Part shown: piece after piece, positions 17,706-25,999 of the stretch | Position numbering within the stretch: the first letter of the stretch is position 1 | Layout: each line of letters begins with the position of its first letter | Origin: a bacterium | GTDB lineage: Bacteria > UBA10199 > 2-02-FULL-44-16 > JAAZCA01 | Length of the DNA stretch: 64,000 bases | Direction: 5' to 3' | Assembly (NCBI GenBank): GCA_021810905.1 | Contig: JAJZQH010000010.1 | Span: forward strand, 1 to 64,000 | Program-made: the position numbers and the translations under genes | Notes under the pieces: generated by a model | What the model was told of the DNA's origin: nothing | Seen by the model: only the letters and a program-made list of their open reading frames with translations | Database searches by the model: none

Positions 17706-18173
17706 GTGTCGTCGGAGAGAAAGGATGCGAACACGGAGGGCTCGGATGAAGCCGGTGAACTCGCGGCATCAGAGACATCAACTGTTTCTTCCGAAGTTTC
17801 TGAACCTGACAAACAACCTCCGTCCGCGAAAGAAAAGGACGTGGAGATGGAGCGCGTGATCGCGGATAAAGAGACTGCGCAATCCTCGGACGTGAAAGAA
17901 CTCTGGCAATCGCGTTGGGATGCAGCGGGCGATGCAGAACGCGCGCAGATCAGCAAGGCGTGGGAATATTATGTCTATTGCCTCATGTACCGCGGCCACA
18001 CGATGGGTGGAGTTCCCGTCGTCGAGATGATGCTCGATCACGCGCAGTATGCCCGCTTCCATCCTGCTGCGGCGCAACCGCCGTCGTACTGGATGGAGTA
18101 TGCGCGCACGCTCGGCGTCATGCCTGAGGATATCATGAATTTCCAGCGACTCGGGCAGCAGCGCATTCACTGA
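17706..18173 (+). CDS. Acidic protein of unknown function
   Basis: A 155-residue protein starting with GTG three bases after the transglutaminase stop. Residues 1-60 are disordered and rich in Ser, Glu and Asp. Residues 65-155 (KELWQSRWDAAGDAERAQISKAWEYYVYCLMYRGHTMGG...) look helical with conserved-looking aromatics. No family is recognised. It probably works with the preceding gene. Confidence 0.55.
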   Translation: MSSERKDANTEGSDEAGELAASETSTVSSEVSEPDKQPPSAKEKDVEMERVIADKETAQSSDVKELWQSRWDAAGDAERAQISKAWEYYVYCLMYRGHTMGGVPVVEMMLDHAQYARFHPAAAQPPSYWMEYARTLGVMPEDIMNFQRLGQQRIH

Positions 18174-18216
18174 AAAATTGTGAAAATTGTGGGCTGGCGG
18201 ATATTCGCCGGATATT

Positions 18217-18615
18217 TCATAGAAGTTTGAGTTCGCAATGTTTCGCGATATGCGTGAAATCCTTATCTGCGGTTAACAAAATACATTCGTTCCTGATCGC
18301 AAGAGATGCAATAAGGAAGTCGATCGTAGCCGCCTGAACGCCCTTTGCACGACAGACATTGAAAAGCTCCGCTGCGAAAAGATGATCGTCCCGCCCGGTC
18401 TCGAGAAACGGGAAATAAATCAACGCATCCCTGACCTGGTGAAATTGTGCCGTACGACGAACCCCTTGAAGGATCTCCTGAAGAACGACTCCTGGCAGAA
18501 AAATACGCTCACCTTCTCTCAGAAGGATGGTGAGCTTTCGGAGTTCTTCTGTTTCACGATGTTGATTTCGTCTCAGGGCCTGTGACCAGACGGAGGTGTC
18601 GACGATATATTTCAT
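18217..18615 (-). CDS. vapC: VapC-type PIN-domain toxin
   Basis: A 132-residue PIN-domain ribonuclease, the toxin of a type II toxin-antitoxin pair. It starts MKYIVDTSVWSQAL with the first metal-binding Asp, has VVLQEILQG with the conserved Glu, DFLIASLAIRNECILLTADKDF with the later acidic residues, and a hydrophobic end. The ATG overlaps the antitoxin stop by four bases (ATGA), the classical arrangement. Confidence 0.9.
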   Translation of the reverse strand: MKYIVDTSVWSQALRRNQHRETEELRKLTILLREGERIFLPGVVLQEILQGVRRTAQFHQVRDALIYFPFLETGRDDHLFAAELFNVCRAKGVQAATIDFLIASLAIRNECILLTADKDFTHIAKHCELKLL

Positions 18616-18812
18616 CTGCGCCTCCGGGCGCGCTTGTAATCGTACTTCCCGTCCCAATCAACCTTTCCAAAAAGTTCGAGTATTCGTCCCTGCTGCCGGC
18701 GCTCGATGAATTCGCGCAAAGCTTCGTTGACCGTATCTTTTTTTGTGCCGAGCCCGCCGATTTCACGGGCCTTTTCGAGCAATTCCTCATTCAATGCAAG
18801 GTTCGTCGCCAC
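18612..18812 (-). CDS. vapB: VapB-type antitoxin
   Basis: A 66-residue protein starting from GTG with GGAGG seven bases upstream. MATNLALNEELLEKAREIGGL is the ribbon-helix-helix-like DNA-binding part, KKDTVNEALREFIERRQQ follows, and the C-terminus is basic and would bind VapC. It lies upstream of and overlaps vapC. It should repress its own promoter. Confidence 0.85.
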   Translation of the reverse strand: MATNLALNEELLEKAREIGGLGTKKDTVNEALREFIERRQQGRILELFGKVDWDGKYDYKRARRRR

Positions 18813-18828
18813 AGGCCACCTCCATTTC

Positions 18829-18865
18829 TACACATATTCTTACACATTTATACACACATTGTCAA
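18829..18865 (-). promoter_or_regulatory. vapBC promoter with TGTGTA direct repeats
   Basis: On the minus strand TTGACA (18865-18860) and TAAGAA/AAGAAT (around 18841-18836) are spaced 17-18 bases. Three copies of TGTGTA (18856-18851, 18846-18841, 18834-18829) cover the spacer, the -10 and the start region at 10- and 12-base steps. This is about one helical turn, as expected of an antitoxin operator. Confidence 0.55.
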
Positions 18866-18999
18866 GCGTACGCTCGGCGTCGCCCGCGACGACGCCACAG
18901 ATTTCCAGAGGCTCTGGCAGCTGCACGGAAATGATCTTCCGACTCATCTGATGGAATGACGAATTACAGTCGATCTATTTAGGCAGGAATCAGCACGAC

Positions 19000-19425
19000 T
19001 CATCTCTTTTTTGCGATAAACTTCTCTATCTCTTTCGCGAATTTTTCGAAGTCTCCAAGGCGGCGCTTGTAGATCGCGTATACCTCTTCAAGGTCGACCT
19101 TCTCGTACATGTGAACGACGATGTTTCTGAAACCGACCATCTTTCTGGCGAGCGCGCCGGCGTCTTTCGAGATTACCCGGTGATGCTCCAGGATTTCAAA
19201 TATCTCCCGGTTTGAAGAGGGCGTTCCCCATCCCTCGTCCGCAATAATATGGTTGCCGATGTCCACGGCGATCTCAACCATGATCTCCAGCAGATGCTGT
19301 ACGCCGTTGTGCAGGAATGGATCGCTTCTGAACTCGCTGAATGATTTGATTTTGCGGCCTTCGAGGATCTGTTTTTTTTCGCGTAGGTCGGCCAGGAGCT
19401 TTTTGACGAGCATTACGTTGACCAT
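19000..19425 (-). CDS. hepT: HepT-like toxin (DUF86)
   Basis: A 141-residue helical protein of the HEPN family. The ribonuclease signature R-x4-H-x-Y is visible as RNIVVHMY near residues 104-111. In HepT-MntA systems the HEPN protein is an RNase silenced by adenylylation of the Tyr by its partner. Its start overlaps the stop of the nucleotidyltransferase gene by one base (TGATG), so the two are translationally coupled. A second Met at residue 5 could also be the start. Confidence 0.87.
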   Translation of the reverse strand: MVNVMLVKKLLADLREKKQILEGRKIKSFSEFRSDPFLHNGVQHLLEIMVEIAVDIGNHIIADEGWGTPSSNREIFEILEHHRVISKDAGALARKMVGFRNIVVHMYEKVDLEEVYAIYKRRLGDFEKFAKEIEKFIAKKR

Positions 19426-19832
19426 CAGGCTGTCCTCCTCTTCTTCTGGCGATTGAAGTGAAAATTGAAGGTGGGGAGATAGTCGAAATATTCCTTGATG
19501 GCGTTCAATCTGAACTGTTTTGCAGCTCCCCGCTTTCGCTCGAAGAGGAGCTTTCCATCACGGGCGACCTGGTATTTCAAAAAACTCCCGGCGCTGTTGA
19601 GAATGACGACGTCCGCCTCACGACCCGTCAGTCCGCTGAGTTTATCCGCCAGGTCCAGACGGAGCGCGAGCCGTTTTTCCGGCGCAAGCGGGCGCGCGAG
19701 AAAGAGCCCGATGTCCACGTCGCTTGCCTTTCCAGCTTTTCCGCGCGCCTCGGAGCCGAAGAGGAAGGCGAAGTTGACGTTTCGCATGCGGGCCAGAAGG
19801 CGCCGAACAGCGGATGAAGTTGATGACATCAT
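19425..19832 (-). CDS. mntA: MntA-like nucleotidyltransferase antitoxin
   Basis: A 135-residue minimal nucleotidyltransferase. FLFGSEARGKAGKASDVDIGLF (residues about 23-44) contains the GSxARG and SDxD metal-binding motifs. In this class of toxin-antitoxin pair, MntA AMPylates HepT to inactivate it. It is directly upstream of hepT with a one-base overlap. The C-terminus NFHFNRQKKRRTA is basic. Confidence 0.87.
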   Translation of the reverse strand: MMSSTSSAVRRLLARMRNVNFAFLFGSEARGKAGKASDVDIGLFLARPLAPEKRLALRLDLADKLSGLTGREADVVILNSAGSFLKYQVARDGKLLFERKRGAAKQFRLNAIKEYFDYLPTFNFHFNRQKKRRTA

Positions 19833-19928
19833 GAGTGAAACCGTAGCATATTAAAAACGTGAAGTACAGGATCTGCGCCGGCGCCTCAGATCATCTCGAC
19901 AAGAGACATCATCCGTTTGTCTGCAGTT

Positions 19929-21731
19929 TTAATCCCTCCAGTTCGGATCGGGCTCGTACGGCGCCAAGCCCTTGAGCGCCTGGATGTCCATGTGCGCGAT
20001 GATGATGGAATAGGCAAGATCGTAAAATGCCGGCGCTGACATGTTCTCTAGGACTTTGCCGAGTCTTGGTCCAGCGATGCGGACGAGATCCTGGAAACAG
20101 GCTTCGCGCTTTTCAAGAGGGAAAAAATATTGTTCTCCAGCCGGGTCATGGCCGGTGTGACTTTGATGGTACAGACCGTAGAGTGCCAGCGCATCGCCGG
20201 CATTGCCCAGATGCCTTGTAGCTCTCAGCAGCCTTGAATAGATGTCCGGACGGAGGATCGGGAGGGTGGAGCCCAGTTGCTCGACCCAGGATTCAGGCGG
20301 ACAGAGAGCGAACGCCGCCTCGACCTCATGAAGGTCAGAGAGGCCGTGATACTCCATGAGCTCTTCAATCAGGATAATGCCGCGCTCGCGCGGAGCGGGC
20401 AGGAATTCCAAGGCCTGCCGTCGGCGCCTGACAGAGGGCGGCTCGGCGCCATCCTTGATGTTTCCCGCGAGCAGCGACCACACAAGTGCGCGGCCGGAAG
20501 ATCTCTTCCCGGTGTATGCCTTGATTCCCGCCTCGCGCGCCTTAGTCGCGCGCATGCCTTCCGTCACGGCCGTCTTCGCCCAGGAGACCAGATCCCGCCG
20601 CTCGATCTTGAGGTCGAGCTTCGCTTTCGCGCCGATCCGTTCGAGATATCTCCAGGGCATGAAGAGCTCTTCATAGGCGGGAAATTCTTTTTTGAAGAGA
20701 GAGAGCATCTCCTCTGGCGATAAACCCGCGCGATGCAAGGCATTGATGAAGGCCCTTCCCGTTTTATAGGGATTGACTGTCAAACCTTGGTCGGATCTCC
20801 GCTTATTCAGCCGGTTTCTCCCGCGCGGCGCTTCGTTCTCGGATGTCGATTTTTGCGCGGGTATCGGGGAGAAATAGCGCGCGATCGCTGCATTCAGCGC
20901 TTCCAAGGTTCGAGCGCGCAAGGGTGTGCTCTCCGATGCACACAGCGTTTCCGCCGAAAAGCAGGCCATGCCTTCGCGGATGGATCGCCTGATATCTCGT
21001 TTGCCGAACCGGTCCCTTCCGGAGGAGGTCGAGGCGAAGATCCGGCACTGCAGGACGTGGGTGAGTTCGTGGATGAGAATTTTTTGAAGATCCGCGGGAC
21101 CGACCATGGGATAGCTTTTCCAGTTGAAGAAAACGTTTCCCTGTTTTACCCATGCCCGCACGCACTCATCGCCCCTGTTAGCCCGCTCTGTGACCTCAAT
21201 CATTTTCGGGCGACAGTGCGTTGTCGGGACCCCCCAAAAATCACTCACGCTGCGTTCCGCATCGGGAAGCGCACTGGAGATCCGGGCTGAGAGCCTCTGC
21301 GGATTGAAGTACACGCCGGAGGCGCGATCCTTCAGGAATAGGCCGACGTCGAGAAAGAGAGCGCATATTCCGCGATGCGCTATGTCGATCATCTTGAAAG
21401 CGTCAAATACAGCGTGCGATGCGTGGCTGATCAGCGGCATCCGGAATGAGGCAGAGCCTGTAGCCAAGGCGGAAAGCGGCCAGGCCGCCATGTGATCGTC
21501 TGCAGCGGTTGAGGAGAGGGGATATTCCTCGGGAGGCAATTCCTCAGATGAAGGGCAGTCACAGGATGAGAACGGGGCGTCATCCGCCTCTTCAGCGGCC
21601 GCAAAGAAAAGGATGTCCGGCAGATGAATGCCAGCGGCATAAGATGTAACGTTAAATGCGGTCTCAAGGCCCATCAACGCCCCTTCGATGGTTTCATGCC
21701 GGACATCCCCCGTATCGACAGAAATCCGCAT
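19929..21731 (-). CDS. Putative gluzincin-type metallopeptidase, HELTH motif
   Basis: A 600-residue protein of unknown family. KILIHELTHVLQCR holds a zinc-binding HELTH (residues 221-225), and REGMACFSAE 28 residues later offers Glu253 as a third ligand, the gluzincin arrangement. The first 100 residues are acidic and Ser/Pro-rich with no clear signal peptide. Residues 300-600 are helical and basic in part. The start could instead be the ATG at 21674. It follows thiC by 51 bases on the same strand. The peptidase call rests on the motif alone. Confidence 0.55.
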   Translation of the reverse strand: MRISVDTGDVRHETIEGALMGLETAFNVTSYAAGIHLPDILFFAAAEEADDAPFSSCDCPSSEELPPEEYPLSSTAADDHMAAWPLSALATGSASFRMPLISHASHAVFDAFKMIDIAHRGICALFLDVGLFLKDRASGVYFNPQRLSARISSALPDAERSVSDFWGVPTTHCRPKMIEVTERANRGDECVRAWVKQGNVFFNWKSYPMVGPADLQKILIHELTHVLQCRIFASTSSGRDRFGKRDIRRSIREGMACFSAETLCASESTPLRARTLEALNAAIARYFSPIPAQKSTSENEAPRGRNRLNKRRSDQGLTVNPYKTGRAFINALHRAGLSPEEMLSLFKKEFPAYEELFMPWRYLERIGAKAKLDLKIERRDLVSWAKTAVTEGMRATKAREAGIKAYTGKRSSGRALVWSLLAGNIKDGAEPPSVRRRRQALEFLPAPRERGIILIEELMEYHGLSDLHEVEAAFALCPPESWVEQLGSTLPILRPDIYSRLLRATRHLGNAGDALALYGLYHQSHTGHDPAGEQYFFPLEKREACFQDLVRIAGPRLGKVLENMSAPAFYDLAYSIIIAHMDIQALKGLAPYEPDPNWRD

Positions 21732-21782
21732 TTGTTGCGCGGTTTCTACGGATCCCGGATGAAAAGAGGTGTGAAATGGGCG

Positions 21783-23066
21783 TCAGGGCAGTTTCGTATC
21801 CAGCTCCCTCGAAATCTTCATTGCACAGAATTTGGGGCCGCACATGGTGCAGGCGTGCTCGGGGACGTTGTTCGAGTGCGCGGCCTCCCAGATCTTGCGC
21901 GCGCCCGAGGGATCGAGCAGGAGCTCGAACTGGCGGTTCCAGTCGAGCGCGTAGCGCGCCCTTGAGAGCTCGTCGTCGCGCTCCCTTGCGCCGGGACGTT
22001 TGCGGGCGATGTCTGCCGCGTGCGCCGCGATCTTGTGCGCGATCACTCCGGCGCGGACCTGCGTGACGTCCGGCAGGCCGAGGTGTTCGGCGGGAGTGAC
22101 GTAGCAGAGCATGGAGGCGCCCGCGAACGCTGCCATCGTCCCGCCGATGGCGGATACGATATGATCGTGGCCGGCCGCGATGTCCGTCACCAGAGGGCCC
22201 AGCACGTAGAAGGGCGCTCCATCGCAGAGCTCGATCTGTTTCTTTACGTTCATCTCGATCTGATCGAAGGGTACGTGCCCGGGCCCCTCGACCATGGCCT
22301 GCACCCCGGCCTCGCGCGAGCGCCGCACCAGATCGCCCAGAGTGGCGAGCTCCGCGAACTGGGCCGCGTCGGATGCGTCGGCAAGACACCCGGGCCTGAG
22401 CCCGTCGCCGAGCGATAGGGAGATATCGTATTTACGGCAGATATCGAGCAGCCTGTCGAAGTGTTCGAAGAGGGGATTTTCCTTTCCGTTCTTCTGCATC
22501 CAGCGCGCAGTTAACGCGCCGCCGCGGGATACGATACCGGCAGTGCGCCTCGTGGCCAGGGGTACGTGCGCGGCGAGCAGCCCGCAGTGCACGGTGATGA
22601 AGTCCACTCCCTGTTCGCCATGGCGTTCGATCACGGAGAAGAGTTGATCGACCGTAAGATCCTCGATCTCGTCCACCATCTCCGCGGCCTCATAGAGCGG
22701 CACAGTGCCCACGGGCACCGGGCAGCGGCCGATGATTCCGCGGCGGATCGAGTCGATATCTGCGCCTGTGGAGAGGTCCATCACCGCATCCGCTCCGGCC
22801 TCAAGAGCCGCGGAGAGCTTGCAGAGCTCGCCGCCCAGGTCCGAGGAGAGCGCGGAGTTGCCGATGTTCGCGTTGATCTTGCAGGAGCAGCAATGTCCGA
22901 TGCCGATCGGCTCCAGGTTTGTGTGATTCACGTTCGCCGGGATGATGAGCTTTCCCGCCGCAACCTCTTTGCGAACGAACTCCGCGTCCAGCCGCTCCTT
23001 CGTCGCCACTTTGCGCATCTGATCCGTGACGATTCCCTTGCGTGCAAATTGCAGTTGCGTGGTCAT
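21783..23066 (-). CDS. thiC: Phosphomethylpyrimidine synthase
   Basis: ThiC is the radical SAM enzyme that rearranges AIR into HMP-phosphate for thiamine. The 427-residue protein ([17 protein letters not shown]...) includes [37 protein letters not shown] and the C-terminal CTMCGPKFC that binds the [4Fe-4S] cluster. The ATG at 23066 has GGGAAAGGA about eight bases upstream; an open frame runs further up but into repeat sequence. A 474-base gap with a long palindrome separates it from thiH. Confidence 0.96.
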   Translation of the reverse strand: MTTQLQFARKGIVTDQMRKVATKERLDAEFVRKEVAAGKLIIPANVNHTNLEPIGIGHCCSCKINANIGNSALSSDLGGELCKLSAALEAGADAVMDLSTGADIDSIRRGIIGRCPVPVGTVPLYEAAEMVDEIEDLTVDQLFSVIERHGEQGVDFITVHCGLLAAHVPLATRRTAGIVSRGGALTARWMQKNGKENPLFEHFDRLLDICRKYDISLSLGDGLRPGCLADASDAAQFAELATLGDLVRRSREAGVQAMVEGPGHVPFDQIEMNVKKQIELCDGAPFYVLGPLVTDIAAGHDHIVSAIGGTMAAFAGASMLCYVTPAEHLGLPDVTQVRAGVIAHKIAAHAADIARKRPGARERDDELSRARYALDWNRQFELLLDPSGARKIWEAAHSNNVPEHACTMCGPKFCAMKISRELDTKLP

Positions 23067-23108
23067 TGAAATGTCCTTTCCCGTGAGTTCCTCGCCGTCG
23101 CCGAACGC

Positions 23109-23458
23109 CGTGCCACAGAGAACGCGCGGGCCCTGTCCCCTCGGCGGACGAGTCGACACCGAATAATTATCTGCTCGTGCAGCTAACGGTGTAGCATTTG
23201 CCTGGGCGTTCCCGTTCGTCCGGCGAGGGGACAGGACCAGCGCTTACTATGTGCCGCTGCGCAAGTCCAAAAAAAGACTCGTTATCAAGTGAAAAAACCA
23301 TTTGCGAAGTGGTACATAGCAAGCGGATTATCCCGCCCTCCCGCCGAATGAACTGGAACGCGATGGCTCGTACCAAACCGTTAGTCAAATCATCTGATAA
23401 TCACTCCGTGTCGACTCATTCGCCGGGAGGGCGGGGTGATCCGCGTCCTCTGTGGCAC
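23109..23458. repeat. Long imperfect palindrome between thiH and thiC
   Basis: About 350 bases form one foldback centred at 23283. Paired segments keep the same centre throughout. CGTGCCACAGAG (23109) pairs with CTCTGTGGCACG (23447); GTCGACAC (23152) with GTGTCGAC (23408); CTATG (23247) with CATAG (23315). GGCGTTCCCGTTC pairs with the complement near 23350. The arms are about 160 bases and mostly matched. Open frames inside (for example 73 codons on the minus strand) look incidental. RNA from it would be a very long hairpin splitting the thi message. Confidence 0.75.
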
Positions 23459-23540
23459 GGAGCAGCGTCCTCCGTGGCGCGAAATTCATTGGCGGCAATA
23501 TCCCCGTTCTCGGCAAAGGCGATTTACGCACATACGGCTG

Positions 23541-24626
23541 TTACCCCGAAAGCCTTGCGTCCCAGTCCTTCCATACCGGGTCGTAGCCTTTTTGTGCGAG
23601 CATCGCGGCTACTTCATCCGGTGCGCGCGCGTCCTCTAGATGGAATTGTTCCCCGCTCCCGGGTTCAGCCGTGTAGCCGCCGGGTCTTGTCACCGAGCCC
23701 GCGCTCATCTGCGTGATGCCCAGCGGCAGGAGACTGTCGCGCAGCGCTGCGGGCTCCCTCGTGGAGAGTACGATGCCTGCGTCCGGGAGCGAAAGCCTCA
23801 GCGCCACTATCATCTGCGCCAGCTCCCGGTCCGACACTGGATGCGGCGGCGTGAATCCCGACGCACAGTCGCGTATGCGGGGAACGCTTACGCTGATTGC
23901 CGCGCGCCAGTGCGTGCGCATGAGTTCGCGAGCATGTACGATGAGCGAGAGCGCTTCAGCCCTCCAGTCCGCGAGGCCGAGCAAAGCTCCGATTCCCAGA
24001 AATCGCATGCCAGCGCGGCCGGCCGCGTCGATCGCATCCACGCGCGAGCCGAAGATGCTCTTGGGGCCGGCCGGGTGCATCTCGCGATACGTCCCTTCGT
24101 CGTACGTCTCCTGATAGAGGGTCACCCCATCCACGCCCGCTGCCGCGAGCCTGCTGTATCCAGCCTCATCGAACGGCTGCACCTCCACCGAAAGGCCCGC
24201 TGCCAGGGGCCGGATCGCGCGCGCTATCTCCTCGAGGAGCGATATTGGCATGGCGCGCGGGCTTTCGCCTGCAACCAGCAGTAGGTGTCTGTGACCTTTT
24301 GCGATCACCGCCTTTGCCTCTTCTAGCGCCAGAGCGGGGGAGAGAGTTCTTCGTTCTATGCTGCTTTTAACGTTGAAACCGCAATAGCGGCAGGAGTTGA
24401 TGCATTCGTTGGAGAGATAGATAGGCGCGTAGAGTTTTACCGTCTTTCCAAAGCGCTGCCGCGTGAGCGCGTGCGCTGCCTGCGCCATCTCTTCAAGATG
24501 ATCAGCTGCTTCAACTGTGAGCAAGGAGGCTGCTTCGGCGAGCGAGAGGTCCATCGCGCCGAGGCGCCGCTGCACACGGCTCCACGGAAGGGATGGGCTA
24601 TTTTTGAGATCATCAAGAGGGTACAT
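23541..24626 (-). CDS. thiH: 2-iminoacetate synthase (tyrosine lyase)
   Basis: ThiH is a radical SAM enzyme that splits tyrosine to dehydroglycine for the thiazole of thiamine. The 361-residue protein has the cluster motif CINSCRYC (Cys75, 79, 82) after YAPIYLSNECIN, and LYQETYDEGTYREMHP, GLLLG-like GALLGL and PRI motifs of the family. The ATG at 24626 follows the thiG stop by 5 bases; a GTG at 24641 overlapping thiG is an alternative. Confidence 0.94.
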   Translation of the reverse strand: MYPLDDLKNSPSLPWSRVQRRLGAMDLSLAEAASLLTVEAADHLEEMAQAAHALTRQRFGKTVKLYAPIYLSNECINSCRYCGFNVKSSIERRTLSPALALEEAKAVIAKGHRHLLLVAGESPRAMPISLLEEIARAIRPLAAGLSVEVQPFDEAGYSRLAAAGVDGVTLYQETYDEGTYREMHPAGPKSIFGSRVDAIDAAGRAGMRFLGIGALLGLADWRAEALSLIVHARELMRTHWRAAISVSVPRIRDCASGFTPPHPVSDRELAQMIVALRLSLPDAGIVLSTREPAALRDSLLPLGITQMSAGSVTRPGGYTAEPGSGEQFHLEDARAPDEVAAMLAQKGYDPVWKDWDARLSG

Positions 24627-24630
24627 ATAG

Positions 24631-25407
24631 TCACTGATCACGTAAAAACCCCGTGAGTGGGCTCGATGCCTCGGCACATTCGCTTTCAGGAGCGCATCCT
24701 GCCTCGAATGCCGCTCGGCCCGCCTCAACTCCCTGCCGGAACGCACTGGCCATGCGCACAGGATCGTCGGCGACGGCTATAGCTGTATTCACGAGCACCG
24801 CGTGAGCGCCCATCTCCATTGCCTCTGCCGCGTGCGATGGAGCGCCGAGCCCTGCGTCGACAACGACCGGCACGCGCGCCTGCTCGATTATAATACGGAT
24901 GGAATCGCGCGTCTTGAGCCCGCGGTTGCTCCCGATGGGGCTGCCGAGAGGCATGACCGTTGCAGCGCCCGCGTCCGCGAGCCGCAGCGCCAGAACTGGA
25001 TCTGCATTCATATACGGCAGGACCGTGAAGCCTTCTTTTGCAAGTATCTCCGTCGCCTTGAGCGTTTCCACTGGATCGGGCAGGAGATAGCGCGGCTCGG
25101 GCACGACCTCGATCTTGACCCATGTCCCGAGCCCCGCCTCGGCCGCCAGTCGCGCGAACAAAATCGCTTCGTCTGCAGTGCGAGAGCCGGAGGTATTGGG
25201 GAGCAGCAGATACCGCTTGCGGTCGATGAAGCTCAGGATGTCGGTAGCAGGCGAGGTGAGGTCCACGCGCCGCAGCGCCACTGTGACGATCTCTGCGCCA
25301 GAGGCGTCGACTGCTGCACGCATCGTCTCGTGCGAAGAAAACTTGCCGGTGCCGATGAGGAGCCTGGAATGGAATTCCTTGCCCGCTATAATGAGAGATG
25401 TCTGCAT
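24631..25407 (-). CDS. thiG: Thiazole synthase
   Basis: ThiG condenses deoxyxylulose-5-phosphate, dehydroglycine and the ThiS thiocarboxylate into thiazole phosphate. The 258-residue protein ([23 protein letters not shown]...) shows LLPNTSG, the Lys-containing [20 protein letters not shown] and [13 protein letters not shown] of the family. The start at 25407 is chosen by homology in length; the frame is open upstream through repeat sequence. Confidence 0.95.
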   Translation of the reverse strand: MQTSLIIAGKEFHSRLLIGTGKFSSHETMRAAVDASGAEIVTVALRRVDLTSPATDILSFIDRKRYLLLPNTSGSRTADEAILFARLAAEAGLGTWVKIEVVPEPRYLLPDPVETLKATEILAKEGFTVLPYMNADPVLALRLADAGAATVMPLGSPIGSNRGLKTRDSIRIIIEQARVPVVVDAGLGAPSHAAEAMEMGAHAVLVNTAIAVADDPVRMASAFRQGVEAGRAAFEAGCAPESECAEASSPLTGFLRDQ

Positions 25408-25593
25408 AATTTGACTCCAACGCAAGCAACGAACAAAAAATATAATGCGTGACGAGCGGAGCTCGGAACAAATAGCCTTGATCGTCAGAACGAAGTGACA
25501 ACGCAAGCAAACTTGACGGCTGGTCTCGCAAAATCAACTTGTTGTTTACCGCGTTGCCGGCTTTGCTTGCGTTGTTTACGTTGCTGGCTGCCG
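25408..25593. repeat. Composite repeat: AACGCAAGC inverted arrays plus GTGACGAGC element
   Basis: The thiS-thiG gap contains CAACGCAAGCAACG near 25422 and CAACGCAAGCAAACTTGA near 25500, with the complement TTTGCTTGCGTTGTTTACG near 25560. The spacer motif CTCGCAAAATCAACTTGT matches the element at 29362. Inside lies a second repeat, ATAATGCGTGACGAGC ... GTCAGAACGAAGTGACAAC, that recurs near 57120. An insertion into an insertion is a fair reading. Confidence 0.7.
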
Positions 25594-25794
25594 TTATCCC
25601 CCTCCGATTGCGCGCAGGATATCGATTTTATCACCGTCAGCAATCGCGTGCATCTCATGCCTATCGCGCGGGACGATGGCGCCGTTGACCGCCACCGCCG
25701 TCACTTGCCTCGGCATGTTGAGGTGATCGAGCAACTGAGCCACGATCATCTCTTTTGAGAACTCCGTTTCCTTGCCATTGAGTATGATCTTCAT
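25594..25794 (-). CDS. thiS: Sulfur carrier protein ThiS
   Basis: ThiS is the ubiquitin-like sulfur carrier for thiazole formation; its C-terminal Gly-Gly is thiocarboxylated. The 66-residue protein (MKIILNGKETEF...ILRAIGGG) ends in the required Gly-Gly, with one further Gly before it. The ATG at 25794 has GAGG about eight bases upstream; a GTG six codons earlier would lose that site. It is the first gene of the riboswitch-controlled operon. Confidence 0.92.
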   Translation of the reverse strand: MKIILNGKETEFSKEMIVAQLLDHLNMPRQVTAVAVNGAIVPRDRHEMHAIADGDKIDILRAIGGG

Positions 25795-25813
25795 CTTTGC
25801 CTCGCGATTCACG

Positions 25814-25843
25814 AAAAAAAACGCACCCGAAAACGGGCGCGCG
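25814..25843 (-). terminator. Intrinsic terminator downstream of the TPP riboswitch
   Basis: On the minus strand CGCGCCCG and CGGGTGCG pair around a TTTT loop and run into eight U residues (25821-25814). It lies between the riboswitch and thiS, so it is the natural expression platform: TPP binding should favour termination. Confidence 0.8.
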
Positions 25844-25856
25844 TGTTTATTCTCCG

Positions 25857-25945
25857 CTTTCCTGCGCCAGGATTAACTGGATCAGGTTCCGAGGGTATCG
25901 GGCGCAGCGCCCGATTCTCAGCTTTCACGCACCCCTAGCGGTAAG
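25857..25945 (-). promoter_or_regulatory. TPP riboswitch (THI element)
   Basis: The minus strand shows the conserved core in order: AGGGGTGC, then GCTGAGA, then the variable stem CGGGCGCTGCGCCCG, ACCCTCGGAACCTGATC, and CAGTTAATCCTGGCGCAGG. These are the pyrimidine- and pyrophosphate-sensing elements of the thi box. It leads the thiS-G-H-C operon and is followed by an intrinsic terminator. Confidence 0.95.
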
Positions 25946-25948
25946 TGG

Positions 25949-25977
25949 CGCATAGCAGGTAGGTTTCATGCTGTCAA
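25949..25977 (-). promoter_or_regulatory. Candidate promoter of the thi operon
   Basis: TTGACA (25977-25972), a 17-base spacer and TATGCG (25954-25949) on the minus strand sit directly before the riboswitch, as expected for a leader that begins with the aptamer. Confidence 0.5.
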
Positions 25978-25999
25978 AGGGTAGTGAGGTTGAAAGATT

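Noticed and set aside
23167-23388. 73-codon minus-strand frame inside the thiH-thiC palindrome, considered as a transposase remnant
   Set aside because: No transposase motif, and the sequence is constrained by palindrome pairing; an open frame there is incidental.
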